From Lentimicrobiaceae bacterium (GTDB lineage: Bacteria > Bacteroidota > Bacteroidia > Bacteroidales > F082), in NCBI GenBank assembly GCA_015061365.1, contig SUWS01000003.1, forward strand, positions 1 through 64,000: a stretch of DNA of 64,000 nt, written 5' to 3'. The position numbers were made by a program, and so were the translations under genes. The notes beneath the pieces are model-generated. The model saw only the letters and a program-made list of their open reading frames with translations, ran no database searches and was not told where the DNA came from. Below, one piece after another: positions 52,733 to 61,706 of the stretch; within the stretch, counting starts at the first letter, position 1; each line of letters opens with the position of its first letter.

Positions 52733-53351
52733 TAGACTTTTTTGCAATAATAAAACCCTTGAGTGCATAAATTTTTTTGAACAATGCATAGATGTTGAAA
52801 CGGATGAGTCGTTATATTCGAGTCAAGTGTTTGAAAATACATTAGATAAGATAAAAAAATGGCTCGAAGACGGTGACGAAAATTTAGTTATTGATGATGT
52901 TGAAAACAAGATTTTGTCAGCTGTGATAAAAAAAATATTTCGTTTTGCGCCGGCGGCTGGAGGTGTAGTTGTGGTCGACAATTCGGTAGTCGCGATAGAA
53001 AGGAACGGAATTCCAGATTTGCCCAAAGGTCATATCGAGAGAGGCGAGTCGCCCGATGCAGCCGCATTAAGAGAAGTTCGTGAAGAGACAGCAATCTCAA
53101 ATCTAACGATAATAAGACAACTTCCATCTACGTTTCATTGCTATCTTCTCGACGGACAATGGACACTGAAACAAACTTCGTGGTTTATGATGAAGACCGA
53201 CAACGGATTCAAGTCTAAACCTCAAACCGAAGAAGGAATATCAAAAGTGTTCCTCCTAAATAAAGATAATGTTAATGATTTTTTAGAAAAGACATTCATC
53301 TCTTTAAAGATTACGTTGGGAGAAGAGATTTTAAAGATAATTAACAGTTAA
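52728..53351 (+). CDS. Nudix hydrolase
   Basis: A 207-residue protein. The Nudix box, about residues 104-126, reads GHIERGESPDAAALREVREE followed by TAI. It matches Gx5Ex7REUxEExGU except that the last Gly is Ala. Nudix enzymes cleave nucleoside diphosphates linked to another group. An N-terminal domain of about 65 residues (FENTLDKIKKWLEDGDENLV) precedes it, as in a common Bacteroidetes subgroup. No later in-frame ATG is near, so the start inside the pyrE promoter is kept. Its substrate cannot be told. Confidence 0.85.
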   Translation: MYRLFCNNKTLECINFFEQCIDVETDESLYSSQVFENTLDKIKKWLEDGDENLVIDDVENKILSAVIKKIFRFAPAAGGVVVVDNSVVAIERNGIPDLPKGHIERGESPDAAALREVREETAISNLTIIRQLPSTFHCYLLDGQWTLKQTSWFMMKTDNGFKSKPQTEEGISKVFLLNKDNVNDFLEKTFISLKITLGEEILKIINS

Positions 53352-53410
53352 CAATTGACAATTAACAGTTAATAATTAACAGTTGACAATTTACAATTAA
53401 TAATTTAGGA
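53340..53410. repeat. AACAGTTAACAATTGACAATT array
   Basis: Five or so copies of a 14-bp TTAACAGTTGACAA-type unit between the Nudix gene and coaD, followed by a GTTGTCTGTTGACTG array at 53453-53481. Confidence 0.75.
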
Positions 53411-53491
53411 CAATAGTTTAAGGGCAGAAGTAGAAATGCGTATTCATAAAGTCCGTTGTCTGTTGACTGTTGTCCGTTGACAATAAAAAAT

Positions 53492-53968
53492 ATGAGAAAA
53501 GCAGTATTTTCGGGTTCGTTCGACCCTATAACAAAAGGTCACGAGGATATAGTATTGAAAGCCATGCCTCTTTTCGATGAGGTGATTGTGGCTGTAGGAA
53601 TTAACAACGTAAAGAAATGCGCATTTCCTTTAGAGCGGCGTCTTCAGTGGATAAAAGATACTTTTGCAGATTATCCAAAGGTGAAGGTTACGCATTATGA
53701 AGGACTTACCGTCGACTTCTGTAAAGATAACGGAGCTGATTTCATCATAAGAGGTTTGCGTGGTAGTGCCGACTTGGAATATGAGACGACGATAGCGGAA
53801 GCAAACAAAAAGATAAATCCTGAAATAGAGACGATATTTTTCTTGACAGAGCCGTCGCTGAGATGCGTGTCGTCGACAGTGGTCAGAGATTTGCTGAAAC
53901 ATAATTGCTCGGTTGAGCAGTTCGTTCCGGAGAAGGTTTGTATTGAATCTGAGAAACTGAGAATCTGA
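53492..53968 (+). CDS. coaD: Phosphopantetheine adenylyltransferase
   Basis: A 158-residue enzyme of coenzyme A synthesis, transferring AMP to 4'-phosphopantetheine. It starts at MRKAVFSGSFDPITKGHEDI, which includes the (T/H)xGH nucleotide-binding motif as TKGH. Other marks are IIRGLRGSADLEYE and CVSSTVVRDL. The frame extended upstream to 53456 only translates a GTTGTCC array. The last residues (IESEKLRI) and the stop are encoded by the first unit of a GAGAATCTGAGAAACT array, so the natural C-terminus has been replaced or extended by repeat sequence. Confidence 0.95.
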   Translation: MRKAVFSGSFDPITKGHEDIVLKAMPLFDEVIVAVGINNVKKCAFPLERRLQWIKDTFADYPKVKVTHYEGLTVDFCKDNGADFIIRGLRGSADLEYETTIAEANKKINPEIETIFFLTEPSLRCVSSTVVRDLLKHNCSVEQFVPEKVCIESEKLRI

Positions 53969-54010
53969 GAAACTGAGAATCTGAGAAACTGAGAATTGGC
54001 TAAAGCCTTA

Positions 54011-54330
54011 GTTCAAAGTTCAAAAGCCTTGGTTCAATAAATCTCTCGCAGAGACGCAAAGGACGCGAAGTTCAAAGTTCAAAAGCCTTGGTTCAATAAA
54101 TTTCTCGCAGAGACGCAAAGGACGCGAAGTTCAAAGTTCAAAAGTCTTGGTTCAATAAATTTCTCGCAGAGACGCAAAGGACGCGAAGTTCAAAGTTCAA
54201 AAGTCTTGGTTCAATAAATTTCTCGCAGAGACGCAAAGGACGCGAAGTTCTAAGTTCAAAAGCCTTGGTTCAATAAATTTCTCGCAAAGACGCAAAGGAC
54301 GCGAAGTTCTAAGTTCAAAAGCCTTGGTTC
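54011..54330 (+). repeat. 59-bp tandem repeat, about five copies
   Basis: The unit runs GTTCAAAGTTCAAAAGCCTT, then GGTTCAATAAATTTCTCGCA and GAGACGCAAAGGACGCGAA. Copies differ by single bases (CCTTGG or TCTTGG, CAGAG or CAAAG). They are directly adjacent with no variable spacers, so this is not a CRISPR array. Related single segments occur near 11575-11600 and 47590-47640. Between 53969 and 54423 no gene is seen. Confidence 0.9.
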
Positions 54331-54423
54331 AAAGCTCAAAGTTCAAAGCTCAAAGTTCAAAGTTCAAAGTCTTCTAATGTTTCCGGATTTAAAATATTAA
54401 TGATAATATCACGTTATCTTATC

Positions 54424-55833
54424 ATGAAAAAGTACATTTTAATAATAGCGTTATTTTTAAATCTTAATTTATTTTCACAAAATGTCTCTATCAAAGGAGC
54501 TGTCAGGCAGTCGGCAAATAGCGATAAGCAATCAACATCATTGGTTCGTCTTCTGACATATAACGATATGTTGACTTGCGAGCAGACTACGATTTATGAG
54601 ACTTATACTGATGATAATGGAAATTTCGTCATTGAGACAAATATCGACGATATAGTCATGGCACAGATCGCTGTTGATTTGGAGCGTGTTGACATTCTGT
54701 TACGTCCCGATTCTGATTATGAAATTGAGATAATCATACCAGAACAAAATGATGACGTTTCTTATTTCGAACGCCAGAGTCCAACCTTAAAAATGATTAA
54801 GGAAAATGACGATGACTTGTATTATCAATATTCCATGTCGAATATGATTATCGACGATTTTGTCTTAAATAATTTTAACAAACTTTATAGAGGACGACAG
54901 ATTTCTTTGTTGGATAGCTTAGATGTCAATATAAATAAGGAATTGGGAGATATAAGCTCCGATTTTGTGAGAGACAATTTACAATATCGTAAGGCGGCAA
55001 TTCAGATGATGGTAAATAACAACGCGAAGAGAGTCATTGAAAACTATTACAATAAGAAAGAGATACTCTATTCCAATCCAGCGTATATGAATTTGTTTCA
55101 GGAAATTTTCACTAATTATCTTGCCTCACGACAGTTTAATCCTTCAGAAATACGCAACCTGCTTTATGCCGACTATGACAGTTTCTTAAAATATGTTAAG
55201 GAAAAAGATGTCTTTTTGTCAGATAATGAAGATTTGTCAGAGTTGATTGTAGCTTGGAACCTGAGACGTATGTATTATGAGATGCCAGACGAAAAAAATG
55301 AAATCTTGAACTATCTCGATTATATCGCGAAACACACGAAAAGTGTAGAGAACAGAAAGTTGGTTGTTGATATTTTAACACAAATCAAGAGATTGTCGTT
55401 CGGTTCAGATGCTCATGGTTTTTCTTTAAAAGACAAGGATGGCAGAACAGTTACTTTGTCCGATTTTAAAGACGACCTCGTACTTATGCAATTTGTCGAT
55501 CATAAGTCTAATATGACAGACTATCAATTTGAGATGTTGGATAATCTTTCGAGACAATGGCAAGACACGATTCAGATTTTCACTATCGCCAACAGGGAAT
55601 ATTTCGAAGAATATAAGCAGATGTTTGAAGATAAAGGATATGAATGGACGTTGTTAAACCTTGAAGACGACATACTTCTTCTCGAGAAATATCAGATCAG
55701 AATCTTCCCGGATTATGTGATTCTCGGAAAAGACAATAAGATTGGAATGTCGCCAGCGCCGTCACCCGATCAATATTTGGACTTTCATGTGAGAAGAATT
55801 TACAACTATTATAAAAAAAATGATAAAAAATAA
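54424..55833 (+). CDS. Secreted thioredoxin-like protein lacking redox Cys
   Basis: From the ATG at 54424 (MKKYILIIALFLN) it has 469 residues. A signal peptide (ending LFSQ) is followed by a beta-rich domain with VSIKGAVRQSANSD and DDNGNFVIE, reminiscent of carboxypeptidase-regulatory-like or DUF4369-type domains, then a helical middle. The C-terminal TlpA/AhpC-like domain (about 340-465; FSLKDKDGRTVTLSDFKDD, FPDYVILGKDNKIG) has no Cys where thioredoxins carry CxxC (MQFVDHKSNMTDYQF). It is therefore probably a structural or binding domain. The -7 box of secA lies immediately after the stop. Confidence 0.75.
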   Translation: MKKYILIIALFLNLNLFSQNVSIKGAVRQSANSDKQSTSLVRLLTYNDMLTCEQTTIYETYTDDNGNFVIETNIDDIVMAQIAVDLERVDILLRPDSDYEIEIIIPEQNDDVSYFERQSPTLKMIKENDDDLYYQYSMSNMIIDDFVLNNFNKLYRGRQISLLDSLDVNINKELGDISSDFVRDNLQYRKAAIQMMVNNNAKRVIENYYNKKEILYSNPAYMNLFQEIFTNYLASRQFNPSEIRNLLYADYDSFLKYVKEKDVFLSDNEDLSELIVAWNLRRMYYEMPDEKNEILNYLDYIAKHTKSVENRKLVVDILTQIKRLSFGSDAHGFSLKDKDGRTVTLSDFKDDLVLMQFVDHKSNMTDYQFEMLDNLSRQWQDTIQIFTIANREYFEEYKQMFEDKGYEWTLLNLEDDILLLEKYQIRIFPDYVILGKDNKIGMSPAPSPDQYLDFHVRRIYNYYKKNDKK

Positions 55834-55834
55834 T

Positions 55835-55842
55835 TATCTTTG
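55835..55842 (+). promoter_or_regulatory. -7 box of secA
   Basis: TATCTTTG lies 2 bp after the preceding stop codon. The secA leader would be about 110 nt and includes a GAGATTTTTATCTC hairpin and ATTATGAATCAAGCATCATGC repeats. Confidence 0.6.
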
Positions 55843-55961
55843 CACAACATTTGTTAAAATGATTTCGAGATTTTTATCTCACGATAAAAAGTAACTATAA
55901 TATAAATTGTGCATCATGCAAAATTATGAATCAAGCATCATGCATTAAGAATTAAAGAAGT

Positions 55962-58900
55962 ATGGGATTTTTAGCTAAACTCTTCGGTAATAAGGCATCG
56001 CGCGACAACAAAGCCTTGCAGCCGATTTTGGATAAGACATTAGAAGCTTATGAGAAAATAAAGAATTTAGATACTGACGCTCTTCGTCATAAGACAGTTG
56101 AGTTTAAGGAATATATCAACAACTACATCGCTGACGACGAAGCTCGCATCAAAGAACTGAAACTGAAAGCTGAAGATGAAGACCTTGACCTCGAGAAGAA
56201 AAACGACATTTACGAACAGATAGATAAATTGGAGAAACATGTCCTCGAAAGAATCGAGGAAGCTCTCAACAATATTATGCCTGAAGCTTTTGCTGTCTTG
56301 AAAGAAACAGCGAAACGTTTCAAAGAGAATGAGGTTGTAGAAGCGACAGCTACAGAATTAGACCGTGACCTCGCAGCGAGATTCGATCATATCAACGTTG
56401 AAGGCGACAAGGTTTATTACGATAACAGCTGGGTTGCAGGCGGCAACACTATAACTTGGGACATGGTTCCGTATAACGTACAGGTCATTGGCGGTGCTGT
56501 CTTGCATCAAGGTAAGATCGCTGAGATGGCAACTGGTGAAGGTAAGACCTTAGTCGCGACCTTCCCTGTATATCTCAACGCTCTCGCAGGTCGTGGTGTT
56601 CACGTAGTTACCGTTAACGATTATCTCGCGAAACGTGACTCCGAGTGGATGGGAACGATATATGAATTCCTCGGTCTCACCGTAGACTGCATCGACAAGC
56701 ATGAGCCTAACTCACAGGCACGTCGTAACGCTTATCTCGCAGACATCACCTACGGAACAAACAACGAATTCGGCTTCGACTACCTCCGTGATAATATGAC
56801 AGGTAATCCAGAAGAACTCGTTCAACGAAAACACCATTTCGCTATCGTCGACGAGGTTGACTCCGTCTTGATAGACGACGCTCGTACACCTTTAATCATA
56901 TCCGGACCGACACCACGCGGTGACCATCAAGAGTTCGACATATTGAAAGGAGACGTGGTGAAACTTTATGAAGCACAAAAACGTCTCGTGACTTTATGCC
57001 TCGCCGAAGCAAAGAAAATATTGACCGACCCTAATGCTACTGAAGACCAAAAACGTCATGGAGCCGACCAGCTTTTCCGCGCTTACAGAGGTCTTCCTAA
57101 AAACAACGCCTTGATTAAGTTCTTAAGCGAAGAAGGTATGAAGACCCTCATGCAGAAGACCGAAGGCTTTTATCTCCAGGAACAACAGAAAAATATGCAT
57201 ATCATCGACGATGAACTTTATTTCGTCATCGATGAGAAACTTCATAGCGTCGACCTTACAGAGAAAGGTATCGACGAACTTACCAAAGCATACAACGACC
57301 AAACGTTCTTCATCTTGCCTGACGTAGGTTCTGAGATAGCCGAGCTCGAACGCAGCGAACTTCCTAACGACGAGAAACTGATGAAAAAGTCGGAACTGCT
57401 CCGCAACTATTCAGAGAAATCGGAACGCCTGCATACAGTGCAACAATTACTTAAGGCATATACCTTGTTCGAAAAGGATGTCGACTATGTCATCATGGAC
57501 AATAAGATTAAGATTGTTGACGAACAGACAGGACGTATCATGGAAGGTCGTCGTTGGTCGGACGGTCTGCATCAGGCTGTAGAAGCAAAGGAAAACGTCC
57601 ATATCGAAGCTGCGACACAGACATACGCGACAATCACTTTGCAGAACTACTTCCGTATGTATCATAAGTTGGCAGGTATGACAGGTACTGCTGAGACTGA
57701 AGCCGGCGAGTTCTGGGACATCTATAAGTTAGATGTAGTCGTTATTCCTACCAACAAGCCTATCGCTCGTATCGACGCGGAGGATCTGATATATAAGACA
57801 AAACGTGAGAAATATAATGCCGTCATCGATAAGATAGAAGAGTTCGTTGCTGATGGTCGTCCTGTTCTTGTAGGTACGACATCCGTTGAGGTTTCAGAGC
57901 TTCTCTCCAGAATGCTTACTCGTAAGGGCATCAAACATAATGTCTTGAACGCTAAGTTGCATGCCAAGGAAGCTCAGATCGTTAAAGACGCAGGTCAAGC
58001 TGGAACGGTAACAATAGCAACTAATATGGCTGGTCGTGGTACTGACATCAAGTTGGGACCAGGAGTTAAAGAGGCAGGCGGTCTCGCCATCATTGGCACA
58101 GAACGTCACGAGTCACGCCGTGTTGACCGTCAGTTACGTGGTCGTTCAGGTCGTCAGGGCGATAATGGTAGCTCTCAGTTCTTCGTGTCGTTGGAAGACG
58201 ACCTCATGCGTATGTTCGGCTCAGAACGTATTGCTCCTATCATGGATAAATTAGGTCTTCAGGAAGGCGAAGTGATCCAACACTCGATGATCACAAAACA
58301 GATTGAAAAGGCTCAGAAGAAAGTAGAAGAGAATCACTTCGGAACACGTAAGCATCTTCTTGAATATGACGACGTGATGAACTCACAACGCGAGGCGATA
58401 TACGAAAAGAGACGCCATGCCTTGTTCGGAGAACGTCTTTCAATAGACATCAACAATATGATGTATGACCTCGGCGAATCGTTGATAGAGAAATATCAGG
58501 AAGTCAACGACTATGACGGACTTAAATTAGAAATCATCTCCAAGATGGGTATCGATGTTCCTTTCGACGAAGACGAATTTAAACGCTCAAAACTCGATGT
58601 GCTCGCAGATAAGTTGTTCGAGACAGCATTGGAAGTCTATAACAATAAGACACGTATCATAGGTGAGAAGACACTTCCTGTGATAGAGAACGTTCATAAG
58701 AACACACAATATGAAAACATCCTGATTCCGTTTACCGACGGTAAGAAGAGCATGAACGTGGTTGTCAACCTCAAGAAAGCTGTAGAAAACGGAGCGAGAG
58801 AAATAACATTGGCGGTAGAGAAATTCATTACGCTCGGCATTATCGACGAATCATGGAAAGAACATCTCCGCGAATTGGACGACCTTAAACAATCTGTAAG

Positions 58901-59249
58901 AAATGCGACTTACGAACAGAAAGATCCTCTCTTGATTTATAAATTCGAGTCGTTCAACCTGTTCAAACAGATGATACAAAAGATAAATACAGATGTGATC
59001 TCATTCTTGATGCGCGCCGACGTTCCTATGCAAGACGGAAGTCAGGTGAGAGAACAAAGAGCGAGAGCCATCGACAGAAGCAGGCTGAAAGAACAACGCA
59101 ACGACCTCTTGTCGCAAGCTCACAGCAACACACAAGAACGTCAAGTGACACAGCCTATTCACGTGGAGAAAAAAGTCGGACGCAACGACCCTTGTCCTTG
59201 CGGTAGCGGCAAGAAATACAAAAACTGCCACGGAAAAGATGAATTATAG
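55962..59249 (+). CDS. secA: Preprotein translocase ATPase SecA
   Basis: A 1095-residue motor of Sec export, longer than the E. coli protein as is usual in Bacteroidetes. Walker A ATGEGKT is at residues 190-196, the DEAD-like box is [13 protein letters not shown], the helicase part has [15 protein letters not shown] and [19 protein letters not shown], and the C-terminal zinc tail is [17 protein letters not shown]. Start at [14 protein letters not shown], the normal beginning. It is a single-gene unit convergent with birA. Confidence 0.97.
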   Translation: MGFLAKLFGNKASRDNKALQPILDKTLEAYEKIKNLDTDALRHKTVEFKEYINNYIADDEARIKELKLKAEDEDLDLEKKNDIYEQIDKLEKHVLERIEEALNNIMPEAFAVLKETAKRFKENEVVEATATELDRDLAARFDHINVEGDKVYYDNSWVAGGNTITWDMVPYNVQVIGGAVLHQGKIAEMATGEGKTLVATFPVYLNALAGRGVHVVTVNDYLAKRDSEWMGTIYEFLGLTVDCIDKHEPNSQARRNAYLADITYGTNNEFGFDYLRDNMTGNPEELVQRKHHFAIVDEVDSVLIDDARTPLIISGPTPRGDHQEFDILKGDVVKLYEAQKRLVTLCLAEAKKILTDPNATEDQKRHGADQLFRAYRGLPKNNALIKFLSEEGMKTLMQKTEGFYLQEQQKNMHIIDDELYFVIDEKLHSVDLTEKGIDELTKAYNDQTFFILPDVGSEIAELERSELPNDEKLMKKSELLRNYSEKSERLHTVQQLLKAYTLFEKDVDYVIMDNKIKIVDEQTGRIMEGRRWSDGLHQAVEAKENVHIEAATQTYATITLQNYFRMYHKLAGMTGTAETEAGEFWDIYKLDVVVIPTNKPIARIDAEDLIYKTKREKYNAVIDKIEEFVADGRPVLVGTTSVEVSELLSRMLTRKGIKHNVLNAKLHAKEAQIVKDAGQAGTVTIATNMAGRGTDIKLGPGVKEAGGLAIIGTERHESRRVDRQLRGRSGRQGDNGSSQFFVSLEDDLMRMFGSERIAPIMDKLGLQEGEVIQHSMITKQIEKAQKKVEENHFGTRKHLLEYDDVMNSQREAIYEKRRHALFGERLSIDINNMMYDLGESLIEKYQEVNDYDGLKLEIISKMGIDVPFDEDEFKRSKLDVLADKLFETALEVYNNKTRIIGEKTLPVIENVHKNTQYENILIPFTDGKKSMNVVVNLKKAVENGAREITLAVEKFITLGIIDESWKEHLRELDDLKQSVRNATYEQKDPLLIYKFESFNLFKQMIQKINTDVISFLMRADVPMQDGSQVREQRARAIDRSRLKEQRNDLLSQAHSNTQERQVTQPIHVEKKVGRNDPCPCGSGKKYKNCHGKDEL

Positions 59250-59340
59250 AATCTGAGAAACTGAAAATCTGAGAATCTGAGAATCTGAGAATCTGAAAAT
59301 CTGAGAATTTTCTCAGGTTTTCAGGTTTTCAAGTTCTCAG
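59250..59340. terminator. GAATCTGA array forming the secA/birA terminator
   Basis: Repeated GAGAATCTGAGAATCTGA units on one side face TTCTCAGGTTTTCAGGTTTT and TTCTCAGATT on the other, so a long hairpin forms between two convergent genes. It is the only candidate terminator here. Confidence 0.6.
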
Positions 59341-60113
59341 ATTTTAAATACGATTTCCTTCAAATCACAAACGACTTCACGGTCGTTTTTTTCTTTTAAG
59401 ATGAGACGACCAAATCTGTCATAACCAGTAATTATCATTTCTTTAACCTTACCTTCGTGTTCGTAAAAAGCCCACTGATTGTAGCGATACAATTTATCAG
59501 TGTAGAGATGTTGAAAATTGAAAGTTGAAAGTTGAAAGTTGAAAGTTGAGTTAATCGAATTGGAAGATGCCTGTTGTCTGTTGACTGTTGTCTGTTGACT
59601 AAGTTTATTGCATATCTCATTCAATAACATTTCTAAATCATAATCCTTTCCCGTAATCATTTTCATCGAGATAGGATTCGGAAGACTTTCGTCGAAAGAC
59701 GTTTGATTTACATTAAGTCCGATTCCAATGATGGAAGTACCAAGCATCACACCTTTGATTTCATTCTTTATCAAGATGCCTGCGATTTTTCTGTCGTTGA
59801 AATAAATGTCGTTAGGCCATTTTATGAAAAGATTTTCTTCAGGAAGATAATTTTTCAAAACGTTAATCATGGCGACAGAAACCATCTGAGTGAGAAGAAA
59901 CTGATCTTCGGCTTTGAGAAAACTCATATCAAGAGCTATGCTGAAAAGCAGATTCTTTCCATCTTCGCTTTGCCATATATTCCTCCCCTGCCCTTTTCCC
60001 GATGTCTGAAAATCGGTGACGACAACATTATCAGCAACATCTTCACCTTTATCTAAAAGATTCTGAAGGTAAGAATTAGTAGAATCTATATTTTTGAAAT
60101 GGGTTATTTTCAT
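59337..60113 (-). CDS. birA: Biotin--[acetyl-CoA-carboxylase] ligase
   Basis: A 258-residue enzyme from the ATG at 60113 (MKITHFKNIDSTNSYLQ) that attaches biotin to its carrier protein. The biotin site is TSGKGQGRNIW and the catalytic region FIKWPNDIYFNDRKIAGILI. There is no N-terminal HTH, so it is a non-regulatory ligase. Residues about 171-203 (SQQTTVNRQQASSNSINS and STFNFQLSTFNFQ) are encoded by two intergenic repeat families (59510-59550 and 59571-59600) and would form a loop between the catalytic and C-terminal domains. The C-terminal domain itself (GYDRFGRLILKEKN) is intact. Confidence 0.92.
   Translation of the reverse strand: MKITHFKNIDSTNSYLQNLLDKGEDVADNVVVTDFQTSGKGQGRNIWQSEDGKNLLFSIALDMSFLKAEDQFLLTQMVSVAMINVLKNYLPEENLFIKWPNDIYFNDRKIAGILIKNEIKGVMLGTSIIGIGLNVNQTSFDESLPNPISMKMITGKDYDLEMLLNEICNKLSQQTTVNRQQASSNSINSTFNFQLSTFNFQHLYTDKLYRYNQWAFYEHEGKVKEMIITGYDRFGRLILKEKNDREVVCDLKEIVFKI
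59510..59600. repeat. AAAGTTG and GTTGTCT arrays inside birA
   Basis: A GAAAGTTGAAAGTTGAAAG array (59510-59550) and a GTTGTCTGTTGACTGTTGTC array (59571-59600), both translated in frame. The same families are intergenic elsewhere (51475-51500; 16605-16620 and others). Confidence 0.85.
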
Positions 60114-60161
60114 GATGCGAAAATAAACATTTTGCACAATCAATAGTGCAGTTTTTGTAAA

Positions 60162-60233
60162 ATAATGCACAATTCATAATGCACAATTTATAATTCATAA
60201 TGCATAATTCATAATGCATAATTTATAATAAAA
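60162..60233. repeat. ATTCATAATGCATAATTC array
   Basis: Five or more copies of a 10-11-bp unit between the divergent birA and lipoprotein genes, just upstream of the latter's promoter. Confidence 0.8.
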
Positions 60234-60243
60234 TTTTTTTACA

Positions 60244-60251
60244 TATATTTG
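60244..60251 (+). promoter_or_regulatory. -7 box of the lipoprotein pair
   Basis: TATATTTG fits TAnnTTTG and lies 24 bp upstream of the start at 60276. Confidence 0.6.
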
Positions 60252-60275
60252 CAAGTAGTTTTGAATCTCCACAGA

Positions 60276-60959
60276 ATGAAAAAAATATTACTAATCTTTA
60301 TTATCTGCATGATTTCGACTTCATGCGTACACGATTGTATTCCGAGCAAAAAGAATGTTCGTTACGCACAATCAAACGATTATATAGAATGTATAGACGC
60401 TGAAGATTTGAAAGCATTGATCACTTCAGACACTACTAAATATAAAATCGTTGTTTTCTATAGTGTGTGTTGCGGTCCATGCATGAGGCATTTTGAGGAA
60501 ACTTATTCTCCCGCATACAACAAATATAGTGACAGCATAAATTTCTATTTTATAAATTATAACACGGGCGGCGTAAGATATGCCCGTGAACATCTTGAAC
60601 AATACGGACTGTTTGATGGAAAAGCATTGTGCTTCTTAGACCTTGAAAATCCTGATTTCCACTACGACAATATTCAATATCTCAATAATATAGCGAACTA
60701 TGTTTTCGATAGTGAACCGAAAATAAATGGAAATTTTGGAACTCCATGTGAATTCATCATAAGCAAAGACAACAATGTGCTGAAACAGCTCACCACTACG
60801 CCGACATCGGGATCTGCTTTCACAACGATGCAGTTATGGCAAATCGAAATCGACAAGATAAATGAAATAAATTTTGACTCTATTTACAGACAAGACATAG
60901 AGTTTGATTTATTTAACGAACTACCTGTATGCACCGACGAACATTGTCCAATATTTTAA
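60276..60959 (+). CDS. Thioredoxin-fold lipoprotein (CGPC)
   Basis: A 227-residue protein from the ATG at 60276 (MKKILLIFIICMISTSC). Lipobox with acylated Cys17, then a thioredoxin-like fold with IVVFYSVCCGPCMRHFEE (CGPC at about 66-69) and later strands INFYFINYNTGG and CEFIISKDNNVL. The CGPC dipeptide is that of classical thioredoxin. It would work on envelope thiols. The adjacent lipoprotein gene begins 1 bp after its stop, so the two are coupled. The role in a specific pathway is not evident. Confidence 0.78.
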   Translation: MKKILLIFIICMISTSCVHDCIPSKKNVRYAQSNDYIECIDAEDLKALITSDTTKYKIVVFYSVCCGPCMRHFEETYSPAYNKYSDSINFYFINYNTGGVRYAREHLEQYGLFDGKALCFLDLENPDFHYDNIQYLNNIANYVFDSEPKINGNFGTPCEFIISKDNNVLKQLTTTPTSGSAFTTMQLWQIEIDKINEINFDSIYRQDIEFDLFNELPVCTDEHCPIF

Positions 60960-60960
60960 A

Positions 60961-61581
60961 ATGAAAAGATTTTTATTATATATACCATTGTTAATTTCTA
61001 TCCTGTGCTTATCGTCATGTCAGGCAGTCTGGGACATGACAGTATCGCCTTTCGTAGAATATGACATGGAAGAATCAGACATCAGATGGTCGAAATATTA
61101 TCCTGAATGCGATTATATTTTTTACGAAATAGACTCATCATTACGAGACATTTTCTTGCATGATGAAAAGTATTGCACTTATAGATGGAGATTGAAATAC
61201 GATTCGCCGGCATCTCCTATACAGACAATCATGTTCGACAAAGAAGGAAAATGTGTTGGCGGATATGAATTCTGCTATGGCAATGCGAAAATACTTGATG
61301 TTTATAATGATATTCCAATCTTTCAAAGGAATATCTACAACGACACCATATTTGAAATCATAAAGTTTGACAGCTATATAGGTTTGTTTGACACAGATGT
61401 TGCAAAGAAAGAAGAGGTATCTCAAACTTTGAGTAACTATGACTATAATATTATTGTAGTTTGGAGTTATTACGGCGGTTATTACATGAAACGTCATTTA
61501 CGTCAGGTAAAGAAATACGTTGAAGAATTTGGTAACGAATATAAATTCAGAGTGATATATTTGAGAATCAATAAAAAATGA
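60961..61581 (+). CDS. Lipoprotein of unknown function
   Basis: A 206-residue protein from the ATG at 60961 (MKRFLLYIPLLISILCLSSC), with acylated Cys20. The mature part is rich in Tyr and acidic residues (EYDMEESDIRWSKYYPECDY) and ends with a thioredoxin-like half fold in style (YDYNIIVVWSYYGGYYMKRH, YKFRVIYLRINKK) but without CxxC. It follows the thioredoxin lipoprotein by 1 bp, suggesting a joint role. A decayed paralogue lies at 40069-40468. I do not recognise a named family. Confidence 0.7.
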   Translation: MKRFLLYIPLLISILCLSSCQAVWDMTVSPFVEYDMEESDIRWSKYYPECDYIFYEIDSSLRDIFLHDEKYCTYRWRLKYDSPASPIQTIMFDKEGKCVGGYEFCYGNAKILDVYNDIPIFQRNIYNDTIFEIIKFDSYIGLFDTDVAKKEEVSQTLSNYDYNIIVVWSYYGGYYMKRHLRQVKKYVEEFGNEYKFRVIYLRINKK

Positions 61582-61636
61582 CCAATGACAAAATTCTCAG
61601 GTTTTCAGATTCTCAATTTCTCAGATTCAAAAAAAA

Positions 61637-61680
61637 TCCGTTGTCTGTTGTCTGTTGTCTGTTGACTTTTATTATCTTTG
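61637..61680 (+). promoter_or_regulatory. rsfS promoter fused to a GTTGTCT array
   Basis: A CCGTTGTCTGTTGTCTGTTG array (61637-61666), then TTTTAT and the -7 box TATCTTTG (61673-61680), 27 bp before the rsfS start. Confidence 0.7.
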
Positions 61681-61706
61681 CAGAAATAATTTTTTCAACT
61701 ATAAAT

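Noticed and set aside
54011..54330. CRISPR array
   Set aside because: The 59-bp units are directly adjacent without variable spacers and there are no cas genes.
61578..61706. 43-codon N-terminal extension of RsfS
   Set aside because: It translates a GAATCTGA array, a GTTGTCT array and the promoter; the ATG at 61707 follows the -7 box properly.
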